From NCBI GenBank assembly GCA_944548615.1, contig OX155980.1:37950381-38014380 (forward strand): 64,000 bases of DNA, read 5' to 3'. Origin of the DNA: Micropterix aruncella. Its lineage: Eukaryota; Arthropoda; Insecta; Lepidoptera; Micropterigidae. The notes under the pieces were generated by a model, which saw only the letters and a program-made list of their open reading frames with translations, ran no database searches and was not told the DNA's origin. Numbering within the stretch: the first letter of the stretch is position 1; each line of letters starts with the position of its first letter. Position numbers and translations under genes: made by a program. Of the stretch, positions 10,976-23,584 are shown in pieces.

Positions 10976-13017
10976 GTGAGTTAAGTTGTATGGTATACCT
11001 GTCTTTTTTGATTCCAAGAATTTCCAAGAATTCCAATACACTTTTATTTACTTTAATTACCCGAGGGAACAAATACCAGTATATGACGTATTTCATACAA
11101 ATTTTCATCCCCATTTTTACCCCTTAGGGTTAGAATTTCCAAAAGAAAATTTTTGCGTGCTTACCTTCACTACTATAAAGCCAGGTGAAAAATTTCGAGT
11201 TCCCAGATCCAGCGATTTAGGTATCTCTAAATCATCCAGCGATTAGGTATCACAATATTCATCTCTTAAATTTATACCCCCTAAAGGTTGATTGGTGAAA
11301 AAAACTATGAATGCCAATATTAACCATTTGTAATGAGTAGTCAGTAGCTTCAGCGGTTTCGATTTTCCATATAACATATTTTCACCCTTTTCACACCCTT
11401 AGGGGTTGAATTTCCAAAAATCCCTTCTTTGTGCTCTTCTGTATATATAAAAGAAGAAACTGACTGACTGCCTGACATATCAGCGCACAGCCTAAACCAC
11501 TTGGGTTAGAACTTTGAAACTTTGCACAAGGCTTCCTTTTATAATTTAATCGAGCACTAAGAAGGGGTTTTTGGAAATTCGACCCCTAAGGGTGTGAAAA
11601 GGGTGAAATCCGGTTGTATGGAAAATTGTAATCGCTGAAGCTACTGACATCAAAATTTATATTTAAGTTACTAATAATAAATAAAAAATATTGACATTCA
11701 CAGTTTTTAAAAAATTAACCATTGGGGGGTAATTTAAGGGATGAAATTTTGTATGGAAATACTTAAACCGTTTGATGTGGATTTTCAGGATTTTAGAGTT
11801 TCAAGATCTAACGGTTTGATTTTTATAAATTTCTCATTGAGTACACTACAAAAAATAATTCTTTCCATACAATTTTTTTTACCCCCTTAGGGGTGGAATT
11901 TTGAAGAATTCTAAAACACCTATTTTTTATTTAATTTAATTACCCGAGAGAACAAGTACCAGTAAATGACCTATTTTCATACAAGTTTTCGTCCCCTTCT
12001 TTATCCCTTTGGGGGTGGAATTTCGAAAAAAAAAGTTTAACGTTCTTACCTACACTACAAATAAAGCCCTGTGCAAAATTTCTAGTTTTAAGATCTAACG
12101 ACTTGGGTATCTCCATACAATGTTTCATATCTTATTCCACCCCTTAAGGGTTGATTTTGAAGAAACTGGTAATTCCATTATTATTTATTTGCAATGAGTA
12201 GCTTAAATATAAATGTTGATGTCAGTAGCTTGAGCGGTTTCGATTTTCCATACTACAGAATTTCACCTCATTCTTTCATCCCGTGGTGCTGAAAATTTAA
12301 GAAAATCCTTTTTTGTGCTTCCGTACACAATCAAATAAAGCCCTGTGCAAAATTTCGAGTTTTAAGACACAATCAAATAAAGCCCTGTGCAAAATTTCGA
12401 GTTTTAAGACACAATCAAATAAAGCCCTGTGCAAAATTTCGAGTTTCAAGACCTAACGGTTTGGTTTTTATAAATTTCTCAGGAAGTTCATAAAAAAAAT
12501 ATGTATTTTCATACAATTTTTTATTTCCCGTTAAATTTCCAAAAATCCCGAAACACGTAATTTTTATTTAATATAACTAACCGAGGGCACAAGTACCAGT
12601 ATATGACGTATTTTCATACAAATATTCATGTCGTATTTTTTACCCCCTTAGGGGTGGAATTTCCAAAATAAACTTCTTGGGGTGCTTACTTACGCTATCA
12701 AATTTAGCCCTGTGCAAAATTTATAGCGTCCAAATCAAACGGTTTAAGTATTTGCTTACAATATTTCATCCCTAAAATTACCCCACAAGGGTTGATTTTG
12801 AAAAAACTGTCAATGTCATTATTTTTCATTTGTTATGAGTAGCTTAAATATATATTTTGATATCAGTAGCTTCAGGATTTCACCCTTTTTTAACCCTTAG
12901 GGGTCGAATTCCCAAAAGTGCTCGATTAAATTATAAAAGAAAGTCTCATGCAAAGTTCTAACCCTATTGGTTTAGGCTGTGCGCTGATATGTCAGTCAGT
13001 TTCTTCTTTTATATAGA
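10976..13017. mobile_element. Helitron-related repeat block with inverted ends
   Basis: A Helitron-like 5' end points left from 13017 (A|TCTATATAAAAGAAGAAAC on the - strand) and a second copy of the same end points right from 11438 (TCTGTATATATAAAAGAAG). The arms 11438-11780 and 12727-13017 are reverse complements over about 300 bp. The interior repeats a module (CCGAGGGAACAA, then ATACAAATTTTCATCCCC) near 11060, 11940 and 12580. It shares the CCCCTTAGGGG...TTGAATTT theme with the 137-bp array, so the two are related families. Confidence 0.6.
12325..12450. repeat. Three 42-bp tandem repeats
   Basis: The unit starting ACACAATCAAATAAAGCCCT begins at 12325, 12367 and 12409, with almost no difference between copies. 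It is a local expansion of part of the Helitron-related module, so a recent event. Confidence 0.9.
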
Positions 13018-14046
13018 TATAGGATGTAGTAGTTTAAAAAAATCATTAAGTGTTTTTGCAATGACGGGGGTGGTAATTGATAAATTTTAGACGGGCGCAA
13101 ACTAAAAAAGATAGGGGACCAATGGTTTAAATTTATATAAGAAATATTTTTTTTTTGTTGGGGAAAACTACAACAACAACTTTTTGATATGATTGGTTGG
13201 TTAAAGAAACAAATTCTTCAGCAAAATCAGTGAATATTAAAATACTTTACTTGGTACAAGATGCCTGTATTTAAGAAATGTATACCTGTATTTATTGCCA
13301 TCTACCGGTCTTGTAGCAGTTAGCGAAGATCCAAACCGCAGCGTAGCGAGTGCGCTTAGTCGTAATCGTAGAATTGCCGAGGGTGTCAGCCGCGTCTCGG
13401 CACTTCAATTTTTTTATAACAGATAGCGCGCGTTAAATACTTGATTACTAGACTTCAGAGGCTTACAACGTCATACTACTATTTTTTATAGCTCTGTTGT
13501 TAAAAATTTAGAAAAAAATGATTACATAAAGAAGTTGTAATATGTAGGGTTAATTGACTGTAATAATAGTGGTTAGGCTCAAAAATATTCCGTGACTATA
13601 AAAACGGTCGTGTCACCTCAAGACTTTCCCGGCGGGTAGCAAGGGCTGATTTCACCGGAATATAAATTTCATAAATAAAATAGAAGAGCGCCCTCTCTCG
13701 GCCATTTGACGATCCCGGTTGGGTGCCATTGCGACACTTTAGGCGGCACGGTTCATATTTCGACCGGGTTTGGGGCTAGAACCAACAGATGGCGTAACAT
13801 TTTTATTTAATTTATGGCGGAATTCAAATATTATTAGAGTAGCTTGTAAATGAGATATTCCAACCACAATTTCACAATGTGATTTCGGCCCAACAAACCA
13901 AATTTCAAGTTTTCAATATTTCGAGATGGATTTCAACTACCTACAAGTTATCATACCACACTTTTTAACTCTTACCGGAGATCGGCCGCCCGCGAGATGT
14001 CGCAACGAAAAAAGCACCGATCGGTGGTTTTAGCATTCCAGCGGTC
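13018..14046. other. Unassigned sequence
   Basis: No gene found. CpG-containing stretches (13320-13400, 13640-13780) look like old transposon pieces, but I could not name them. Confidence 0.35.
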
Positions 14047-14190
14047 AAGGACGTATCCGGGGGAGGGAAGGGGGGGGGGTGGGAACAGGGGACGCGTCCC
14101 CTCCCGAAATTTTAGAGTAAAAAATAAAGTCGAGAAAAAAATTAATCAGGGAGAATCCGCTACTTATCTAAGTACCTATTTTTGTTTCAT
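14047..14190 (+). repeat. G-tract repeat (inverted partner at 19050-19190)
   Basis: CAAGGACGTATCCGGGGGAG with a G9 run is followed by GACGCGTCCCC and AGTAAAAAATAAAGTCGAG. The same order appears in reverse complement at 19190-19050. It is the end of some dispersed element. The open frame 13997-14434 runs through it and is not called as a gene. Confidence 0.55.
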
Positions 14191-16253
14191 TCTACGGTCA
14201 CATTTAAGTTTTGTGGGTGCCGCGCTCATGTCCCCACTCCAAACTAAAGTCTGCAATGTCTTTGGGGAATGCCCATTTATTATACCTGCTGTGAAGGCAA
14301 ATGGTTTTTGCTTGACGCTAAAGTGCATGTTTTCTCTTTCTAACACATATTTGTATGTATGCCCTACCACTATCTCTCGCGATAAAATACGCGGTAGATC
14401 CGTTTTTGGCTTGTTTAAAATCCTTGCTTCCTAAAAATAGGCTAGGTACCTACATATATTAATAAGATTAATTCCTCTCGCCTACATAATTTTTAGCTAC
14501 GAAATTAACAACTCATCACTGTATGAACTTAGTCAATTGCATAATAGAAATTAGTAGTTTAGCACGCGCCTACTTAGCTGTCACTAAAATCGTTGAATTG
14601 GTAATCCACAACCTACACCGTTTGTGGGTAGTATTATTGATGCTTTGCAGATTTGGCAATATAATTTGCCTTCGCAATAACATCTTCTTAAAATGGGATT
14701 TCACCATATACCAGAAAAATACATTTTATATTTGGTCTATTGTACTCATTGGGCTCGATTGCGTTTCTTCGTGAATTAAAATCGGAAATTAATTCGTGTG
14801 AACGAGACAGGGCGATACGCTAGAGAGGAATGTGAAATGAACGGTTGTCACTTTTTCTCATTAAAACTACCCACTAAAGATAAATCATCTAAGTCTAACA
14901 CCACACGAAATGTGTTCAAATTTATTCGGACGATTATAAGTTCGACAGGTAGTTTATATCGACGATCGTTCGTTTCATATTCCACTCTAACGTATTGCTC
15001 TATCTCGTTCGCTTGAACTAATTTCAGTTTTAGTTCACAAAGAAACGCAATCGGGCCCATTGTCTACGTCGTCTTCGTCTTCGAGTGCCTAATCATCCGA
15101 AGTCGATACCACTTTTTTCATTGTTTTACTACTTTTTTAACATCCTTATGGGATAGCTAGCTGCACAAGTCCCTGCTTTTGGTTTGATTTTTGTTATCAA
15201 TTTTGTTTTGTGTGTTTTTTTTAGTTCATGTAATTTAATAAACCATACTTTGTTATGATCATGGTTCAAGGATATTCTAAGAGCACATTTTACCACTCTG
15301 CTAGCATCCATAAAAGATCTAAGCAAATCTAAGCATCAAAGCAAATTTAATGAGGCTCTTAGTGGACTGTTTTTAAAGTAATTTAACTTTCTGTGATTTT
15401 AAAATAATGGATAAATATTACGTAACAAAAAATATAATACTGATTTTGTACTTTTTTTATAATATGTGTTTTTTTAATTGTTTGAATAATTTCTGTACGC
15501 AATCTTGTTTTTAAAAAATGCGCCTTTTATGCGTATTTAGACGAGTTGTACGCGTAAAAGGTAGGTTGTGCCGCATTCAATAATTGTAAAACTACATGTT
15601 ACTATACCACAATCAGAATAAAATAAAATAGAACAGAACAGAATCAAAAAAAATGATTCTCTATCTAGCGAGTATGACTTCCAACCTGCATTCACTAATA
15701 TTTCCGGGTACAGTAGCGAATACACAAGAAAGAGAAACTAGCAGAAGAAAGAGATACAGACCCAATTAGAAAGGATCTTCTGCATGGCCAAAAGTCCTCA
15801 TCGTACTCAATGCCAATATATCTCCAAGAAGTAGACAGCTATAGAAGCATTAAAATAAGGAAAGGCATAATACGCAAAATACCTAGGTCCAGAAGCAAAA
15901 GATTGTGGTCTCGGAATTCTAACATACACAACCTCTACAACTATATAGATACATAATTATTGTATGGACGACGTAAGCGAGTAATTCTAGATCAAATTCT
16001 AGTTCAAAATACTTTAAAAATATGTTTCATAAATTTAATATTAAAGAAAATATATCTAAAGTAAAAAAAAATCTTGAAAAAATATAGATACCTGTAAATA
16101 TATCAAGAAATTTAGTTAAAACCGAAATATATGAGTACTCATCCATGTAGGGCAACTATTGGGCGACAGATATTTTTACTTTGTTCAACTTTTGTTATGT
16201 GTAATATGTAGATCAAAAACAATATTACTTTATTCTTTTATTTTATGGGAGCT
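14191..16253. other. Unassigned sequence
   Basis: No convincing gene. A stretch near 15740-15950 is A-rich and could be a decayed coding fragment, but no motif stands out. Short frames at 14523-14774 and 14798-15060 have no family features. Confidence 0.35.
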
Positions 16254-16945
16254 AATAATGGGCCTTTTGGAGTTGGCCACGAAGACCCATTTCGTTCAGG
16301 GTCGGTCATACTCACGGGTCAACACCCATCCGGCGGCCTCCACGCAAACGAGAGAGCCAGGGTAAGACGCTGGCCTGAGGGCCGGTCTCCTCTAGGAGTC
16401 AACCTTCGGGCGCTCCTCGACGGTTTGCGCATCGTGCGGCGTCAGCCAATCGATTGTGCACTCCGACTAACAGCCGAGGGAGTCTGGGAACAGTAATGTT
16501 TTCTATAAAGCGGGGGTGGTTGTTAACCTTATGGCAACTGCTCTTGAAACGACCATTCGGCCACCCGATCCCGGGTGAATAAGCCGGGCAAAGGATGCCG
16601 TGGTCCGCGAGAGATTCAGTTGACACCGTATCGCCGCTTCAAAAGGGAGAGGTCTGCGCAAGCGACCTCGATCCTGCAACCAGTTAGGAGGTAGGAGGTA
16701 TCCTGAAGGTTAATTCCAGGCGGTGATATCCTTCCAAACTGGTAGTCAGGGGGCGAGGCTGCCCGCTGGTTTCCTTTCTCGGTGCCTCGCCGTAAGGCGT
16801 TGACCTCTGACGGGCAGGTGGCGTATCTAGACTATGCATTGATTTTCGTCTTAAGTCTTCGGCTATCACCTCACGGGAGACAGAACGATAATTTTCGTTA
16901 AAACTTCCTGAGGTGACGGGTTCGGCCGTTGTAATTGACAGCTCT
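16254..16945 (-). mobile_element. GC-rich retroposon-like repeat, copy ii
   Basis: On the - strand it reads from TTACAACGGCCGAACCCGTC near 16940 to GGCCCATTATTAGCTCCC near 16250, matching copy iii from end to end with an extra part in the middle. Key shared blocks are GTCACCTCAGGAAGTTTTAA, ACCCGGGATCGGGTGGCCGA and CGTTTCAAGAGCAGTTGCC. The flanks do not show a clear target duplication. The open frames on both strands here (16159-16869) are by-products of GC content. Confidence 0.7.
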
Positions 16946-17431
16946 AGTTATACTCTTATATGGATTTATTTTCACAAAAATATAACAACTGTTTGGTCCT
17001 AGTATTTATTTGTGTACATAGCAGATTGTTAACACATCCAGCTTAATCCAGGCCCAATATCGCCGATCCTCTTTGTGATGTCCACTAATGTCCACTTGGT
17101 CGACCTCTGTCTCGTTCAATATGGTCTGGCCCTGTTTGTTAATTGTACAGGCAGCACTCTATTCGATGGTACCCACGCGACCGAGAGGCCTTGGCATCTT
17201 TACAGCCTCCTCCAATGAGATACAAACGTAATATCATGTAATATCAACGTTTATTCTGCGCGAACCGGCAAATCGTCACGTTTGTTTACAATACCTCCAT
17301 ACAAACGATAACAGTTTATTGTTTAAATAAGTAGTGTAAATAGTTAGAATGTACGTGATAATAATATTTTAAGTGAGATCCCGTTAACATATTTATTCTG
17401 GATTGCATTGACGAAATATAGTCGTGTTATA
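16946..17431. other. Unassigned sequence
   Basis: AT-rich, nothing recognised. Confidence 0.35.
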
Positions 17432-17476
17432 ATGTCAGCAAAGGATTGGCTTTGTGTGTATTACGAAAACCGGAAG
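17432..17476 (+). CDS. Possible small first coding exon (unknown gene)
   Basis: ATG at 17432 opens 15 codons (MSAKDWLCVYYENRK) that end exactly at a strong donor GTATGT at 17477. The length is short and the family is unknown. I list it because the donor is canonical and codon content is sensible. It could equally be chance. A possible terminal exon lies at 21522-21583, but its phase does not fit directly. Confidence 0.2.
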
Positions 17477-17851
17477 GTATGTGTTTTATTTCAATCTATT
17501 ATTTATAATTCATCTCTCATCGTGCACAGTATACAGAGTATAATATGCATTACGTTTATCCACTCCAAAATATATAAGAGCGTTAAATGTACCGCTATTT
17601 GTGTCGCCATCTGCTTTGTCAAAAAAAAATACGTATTTGAAATAAATGAAGACGGCATATTATTTTATTTTATATTTTACTGAAGCACTTGAGCAACATT
17701 TGCTATATTTATTATTTTGTCTTATATAACACATATGAATCCAAGACATTTTGTAGGATTTCTCGAAGACGTCCACCTCTTCATTATCCTTTTTTATTGT
17801 ATCTACTGTAATACACATCTCAAAAATAATGATAAAATTGCTTCATTATGC

Positions 17852-18045
17852 TGATTAATGAGGACGACTATTATGAATATGATATTTTAGTGGATTTACT
17901 TACTGGGCGACGGTGCGAGCATTCACATATTGTGAGTCCTCCTGTGAAGAGCTTACTATAGAAATGATCCTATGAAGTAAGGTCTTATATATAGTAAGTA
18001 AATCCACTAAAATATCATATTCAAAATAGTCGTCCTCATTAATCA
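17852..18045. repeat. 53-bp near-perfect inverted repeat (foldback)
   Basis: The arm 17852-17904 (TGATTAATGAGGACGACTAT...) and its reverse complement at 17993-18045 differ at one base. The 88-base loop is not repeated. It is either a small foldback/MITE or a long hairpin that could yield small RNAs if transcribed. Confidence 0.85.
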
Positions 18046-18890
18046 CCGTAAGTACCAAAAAAATAGTTGTAAAAACACAAAATGTGTCAGACTGATGAAA
18101 CCTAAAAAAGTATGGATAAGGGAAATTCGTGAAAATAAAAGTTCAGAAATATATTAATATCATTACTCATACATAACTATCATGTCGTCCTTTGAAGTAT
18201 TGAGTATCAATAATGCCTACATGGATACTTGATACGTGAAGATTGATGGTGATATACTCTTGATATACATTCATATTCTGATATACTTGAGTGAATACTG
18301 GTATTGGTATTCTGGCGCAAAAAAATAATTAAATTTATAATATGATAATCATACCCAGATATAGATCAGAAAAGAATCCAGTCTCTTTCTTAGTTTAGAT
18401 ATCTCACCAGTTAAGAGTCTTATTGCAATTTTTTGACCATTGAAAATTAAATGTTTTTCGCAGAAAATACACATTCCAAAAAAAACTTTTAATTTATAGC
18501 TTCATAGTAGTGTATTAAAGTATAATTCAAATTAACTGTAGTATAATCAAGGATAAAATAAATGGACAATACATGTCCGGCGAAACTAATATCAATTTAT
18601 TTGACCATCTACAATAACATCTGATAATGAATGTTTTTTTACAATAGCCTATTTGATTATAAAGACCCAATATTAACCAATGACAACAATAATAGCATTC
18701 AATTATTATCGCTATCTATCACACTTTATTGTATTGATACCTGTACAAAAAAATCTTCGAAATCGAGCTACGATTTAAAAATTCGATTGTTATTACAATA
18801 TTTCATTTTTACATAGGATAGGCGTGTTTAGAACATCATATATCGGGCTACTGAATGTAGGAGAAGATTAATCAATGTTTGGAACGAGGC
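18046..18890. other. Unassigned AT-rich sequence
   Basis: Nothing recognised. Confidence 0.35.
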
Positions 18891-19190
18891 TTCAGTTCGT
18901 GGGGGGGGGGGGGGTCATTCATCAAAACAATGCGTGTGGCATCCACCAAACTTCAATTTGCCCATACAATGAAACAAAAATACACCGGATTTCAGGGTTT
19001 TAAATCCCAATCACCCCCCCCCCCCCCTTTGGGTAGATAAGGCTTACGTACCCCACTAGGTACATAAGTCGGGGATCCTCCCTGATTCTCAATTTTTGCT
19101 CGACTTTATTTTTTACTCAAAACCTTTGGGGGGAGGGGGGGGAACGTCCCTTGTGTCCCCGTCCCCCCTAGATACGTCCTTGTTTGGAAC
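18891..19190 (-). repeat. G/C-tract block, inverted relative of 14047-14190
   Basis: A long G run (18900-18914) and a long C run (about 19014-19027) bracket 100 bp, and 19050-19190 repeats the 14047-14190 element in reverse complement (CTCGACTTTATTTTTTACTC, then AACGTCCC and GATACGTCCTTG). Such tracts are prone to strand slippage and sequencing error. Confidence 0.55.
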
Positions 19191-20029
19191 TACACTTTTG
19201 CGTTTCTTAGTAAAAACCTTGCTGCAAAAACATAGTAAGGCATTACAATCTCAATACCCTATATAATCAACGCTAATATTTAATTCTTGTCTGATGTCTC
19301 CCAATTTCGGATTTCTTGGGATTACTTTCGCTACTGGTCTGTAAACCCTCTACGTCCACTATCACGTTGCGACGGAGAAATCGGTCGATTCTATTTTAAA
19401 AGCCGCCTTCGGTTATAAAACAGTGCTGTTAGAGCTAGTAGCGCGGTTTGGAATCCGGAAGGGCGGACGAAATGTCGAAGCACAGCGGCCGCGCTGACCT
19501 GTCTGTCTGAGTAATATCGGATAATGGCCAGGTCGTGATCATATCGGACGTTGGCGATCATGGGAGCAATACTTAGCTATTCTTAGACAGCAGCGATAAT
19601 GTTTTGTACGACCTGCTGTCGCGAGTTCTGTCGCAGGTAACATGCAGCATACTGCGCTAGAGGTTCATCTCAATCGCGTATTTTTACGAATGGCATCCAC
19701 CCTAGTGAATGTCCTGACGTGTCTTAAATCAGTAGGAGAAAATTACATCGGGATTAAGTGAGGAAGCATCCATGACCTTTTTACATTACAAAAGAATGAC
19801 ATGTACATAAAATGTGGGGCTTTCTCAAATGAATACACTGTGGTTGGACACCCCTACCAAAAGACCAATGCTACATAGTATATGGAGTGATTGTATGGTG
19901 GGCCCAGAGAAGATCTACAATATAAATATTACTTGATTCATAATTCTAATTACCGCTATACCCAATTACTTACTAGGAATCGGGGATTACTTACTCCAAC
20001 GGATCATTTCTAATGATAAGTGACAACAG
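19191..20029. other. Unassigned sequence
   Basis: No gene or known repeat recognised. Confidence 0.35.
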
Positions 20030-20265
20030 TTCAACAACTTCCCGCGCTTTTTAGGAAACGTATGTTTCCAGACTATCTCGGTTATTCGTCGGATTGCGCA
20101 AGCGATTGGCTGACCCCGGTGCACAAACCATCTAGCTCCACTCGAGGTGTTCCCCCGGATCCCCACCTGCGATCCCAACTGTCTATGACTGCAGCTTACA
20201 GCCGCAGGCGGAGTTCGCAGCGACCTTATCAAGTCTAAGTCCCTCTTCAAGGAGGCTCCCGGATG
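20030..20265 (+). mobile_element. GC-rich repeat, copy iv (diverged subfamily, fragment)
   Basis: GTCGGATTGCGCAAGCGATT, GGATCCCCACCTGCGATCCC and TACAGCCGCAG match the reverse complement of 54560-54850. It is a relative of the 2074/46703 family rather than a close copy. Open frames here on both strands are by-products. Confidence 0.55.
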
Positions 20266-22355
20266 GGAGATGAAGACATAAGAAACACAAATATACCATC
20301 AGGCCAATGCTTTACGGAACCATTAGAAACCGCAATGAAGAAGCAGATATACTTGCAAGGCAGGAATCGTCACATCCACCAATCGGACTGAAATCCACTT
20401 TTCCACTGGTAGAGGGGGTCGGTGGATGGGGGTCGGTGGAATGGGGGGGGGGGGGGGTATACGAGGACAGTCTTGTGTAATAGAACCAAGTATTGGATAA
20501 AGTACGATTGGAAAGCAACAAGCCTGAGGCAAACAAAAATAGCCATTAAGGAATCCACACTAAGATTAACAAGTTACTGCCTGAGACTATCCAGGAAACG
20601 GTGGACCTGCAGAATAGGCACCGCCTACTTAACGAACATATAGGCATACTAGGGATAGTCAACGACCCCGTTTTCAGGGGCTGCGGAATGGTGGATAGTC
20701 GACTGAGCATGTTATATATACATATGTACGTACCCGGCTGTGGCTGCATCCGGCTACAAGCTTTTTGAAGCAATAAGTTCCCACGCGGTCTGATGCTTCG
20801 GTCAGCCTCTGACAGTAAGAGAGAAGATAAATGGGAACATATGAGTTTGCTATGCAGTCGATTTTGCGACTGGTCTCCTAGGTGAGCTGGATGCAGGATC
20901 TATAATATGTACCTACTGGGTGGCAATAGCTAAATGGCTAAGTCACAATGGCCCAAAATTAGGTTCAAGTGCGGATAGGCCCGATCCCCCATTTCGTCAT
21001 CATCATTATTATACATCAGCTGACCAAATAGATAGTTTGATAGTTTGGAGATTGGATGGAGAAAAGGGTATCGCTCTATACTCTGGTTCCAAGATCTCCG
21101 TGCGCTCGAGAGCGAAATACCAGAAAACACCACCGCGAAGATCGGCAAAATAGAATCAATTCTCGTTCTAATAATACTATTATTCAAATTATGCGGGGGC
21201 CCTATGCGCGAGACAAGAATAACATCAACCATATGCTCTCCCACTCTCTCCTACACACCCATGAAACGCACGTCATAGCATTTCCGGCTGTATTGCCGAT
21301 GGCATAAAATAATAATGCATGACGCACACATTTCATAGTTTTTTTTTCGATTTTCTAAAAGGCTCACGTTTTATTGTTCGATATGGCTCTTCATATAATA
21401 GATAGATAAAATCTTGATAAATTATGTTTTTATTGCCCATCTCGTTATTTTTCGTCTTTTGGGTACATACATGTAGAAATAGACTTATTTTATAATTGGA
21501 ATAAAATGTATGTAATTGCAGATGAAGTAGCCATGTCTAGTGAAGAACTGGCCAAAAAGCTGTTAGGTTATGTTGCTTCTTGATTTAAATGGTAAATAAT
21601 TTATTTTGACCATTTTTCTTTTGTTTATAAAAATATTATCGTATTAACAGACAACTTTGTCATTAACATATGCTCGGTTTACTTATTAGGGTTTTCTCTA
21701 GTTATATTTTTTGAGGTAGGATTTAGACGATGGCTTTAGCACAGGTTGTATTTTTTTTCTAATGTGAACGGAGTTTATATATATAATAAAAATAATATTA
21801 AAAAAATATATAATCGTAAGTAAACTACAACATAAAAGCTTAATTTTTGATTAAGTTTTTGGTAAAGATCTTTACTCAAATACTTTTCAAGTTCGGTGGT
21901 TTTCAGTGGCATGAAATTAAAAAAAAACACGGACCCCCCTCTTGATAAGGGGCCCCTCTCGACTTCAGTCTCTAGCCAAGAGCCCCCAAAGGGGCCAGTC
22001 CGGGCCTGACATCTTATATTGCCGTAGATTTCGTCTTTACTCTTCCCATTTTTTCATATTTACATCGTAGTATTCCATGTCATGTTTCAGTATACATCGG
22101 TTACGCATATATCGGTCTCGCACCTTTGCTTTCCTGTCAAGTACCTTGTTGATGCCGATAATAAATATGATACACCTTGGTAGCAAAAATGATATACATT
22201 TTTGTTATCATTTTATCCTCTAGTAAAACTTGCAATGTTTTACTTAATAAATTCGAGATCTTACAAATATTACCATGAATATATATTTCGTATTCCTTTA
22301 GTCTGTCCTAATAGCTTTCTATAAGGCCGACGCCTTCAGTCATCATCCGCACTAT
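20266..22355. other. Unassigned sequence
   Basis: Contains a G tract at 20445-20458 and CG-containing stretches (20930-21300) with overlapping frames on both strands, none with a motif. Near 21910-22015 a run of CCCC/GGGG blocks resembles a transposon end. A possible small terminal exon (21522-21583) is listed apart. Confidence 0.35.
21522..21583 (+). CDS. Possible terminal coding exon (unknown gene)
   Basis: Acceptor ATTGCAG precedes 21522. In phase 2 it reads DEVAMSSEELAKKLLGYVAS followed by TGA, an amphipathic, ordinary-looking C-terminus. Upstream exons are not identified. The alternative is chance, since the exon is only 20 codons. Confidence 0.2.
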
Positions 22356-22363
22356 AGTCATCA

Positions 22364-23584
22364 CAGCGGCGTAACTAAGCCAGTGCAGCCGGTGCGGCGC
22401 ACCGTGGCCAAAGGTAGTTTGGGGGCCCAAAATGGAACTTCAGTCTGTGACCGACGTACAATCCCACTCTGTCGAAGCTAAGGAAGCCAATAAAATGGGT
22501 GTCTTAAAACTGATCTATGATTTTGCAGAGTGAAAATCCAGAAGAAACCACTCTAGAATTGTATAATATAAAAAATGATACATTTATAATAATATTAGGT
22601 GTGTATTTTTTAGTCTTTCTCACTTGGTAGTTCAACTAAAAATAAAGTAATGAATACAGACGTTATGGTTTTCCTTTTTTATTAACATTAAAAGGCGGAG
22701 AAATATAATCCAGTCATTAAATTAACAGTAAAGTGTCGTATTAATATCGTTTTTTTTCAAACATTCACCCGCAACACTGTTATTATAAATATATAAATAG
22801 AATCGAGCGAATTCAAATGAAGTTCGTAAAATATATCTGCTTCCGTCTGAAAATCCCATACAGCTCATCTAACAATTTCAATTTATGCAAGAAATTTCAT
22901 ATCCTCCACTTGATTAAGCGGCGTGAAACCGCGGACTTAACCTTTTTGCTAAAAATCACCTCCAATAATACTAACTGTCCCGACTTACTAAATAAAATTA
23001 ACCTCCGTGTTCCTTCCAAACTCAATAGATTTAACCCTACTCTTCATGTTCCTCATGCTGGTACCAACTACAGGCAAAATGCATTTCTGTGGCGAACAAG
23101 TGACAATTTCAATGATTTGATTAAACGCTTTGACTTTGATCTTTTCTGTACGAGTATTAACTCAGCTAGGCAGCGGCTGAACAGTGAATTCTTTGGCATT
23201 ATTGAATATTTTTTGATGTATTTTTAATCTATAGCTTTTTTAATTGAAAGGTCACATATGTTTCTACAACGTTACTTAAACGTGAAAACCTTTAATTGGC
23301 TCTCTGTTATCCTACTCCGTCTTTTTGTTAAATTATAATTAGCTGTTGGTTTTCTTAAAAATAAATAAATAAAAATACATAAATTATTTGATCCCATGTG
23401 TCCCGCTGAAGTTCTTAGGCACTTGTTTAACCCAAAAGAAAACGCCGATTTATACAATATAAATTTGTAATGTAGCTAGGTATACAGTAATTACATACTA
23501 TACGTCATAATGAATGTAAATAAGTAGGGGAGGGGCCTTTTATCGAATTTTGCACCGGGGTCCAGTTTTTTAGTTACGCCACTG
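22364..23584 (+). mobile_element. hAT-type DNA transposon relic with 8-bp TSD
   Basis: The ends are CAGCGGCGTAACTAAG at 22364 and the reverse complement of CAGTGGCGTAACTAAA at 23584. The flanks AGTCATCA (22356-22363) and GGTCATCA (23585-23592) form an 8-bp target duplication with one change, as hAT elements make. No transposase is visible. A LINE fragment (about 22810-23370) is nested inside. Orientation is arbitrary. Confidence 0.75.
22817..23227 (+). pseudogene. Jockey-type LINE ORF2 C-terminal fragment nested in the hAT element
   Basis: The frame reads IKRRETADLTFLLKITSNNT, NCPDLLNKINLRVPSK and NYRQNAFLWRTSDNFN. The RR..DL.FL.KI..N..DCPELL..I...VPS pattern is the C-terminus of Jockey-type LINE proteins. 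The fragment is 5'-truncated and ends in a stop; the A-rich tail is near 23350-23375 (AAAATAAATAAATAAAAATA). Confidence 0.65.

Noticed and set aside
16159..16869. Overlapping GC-rich frames
   Set aside because: They lie inside the non-coding GC-rich repeat and differ between copies.
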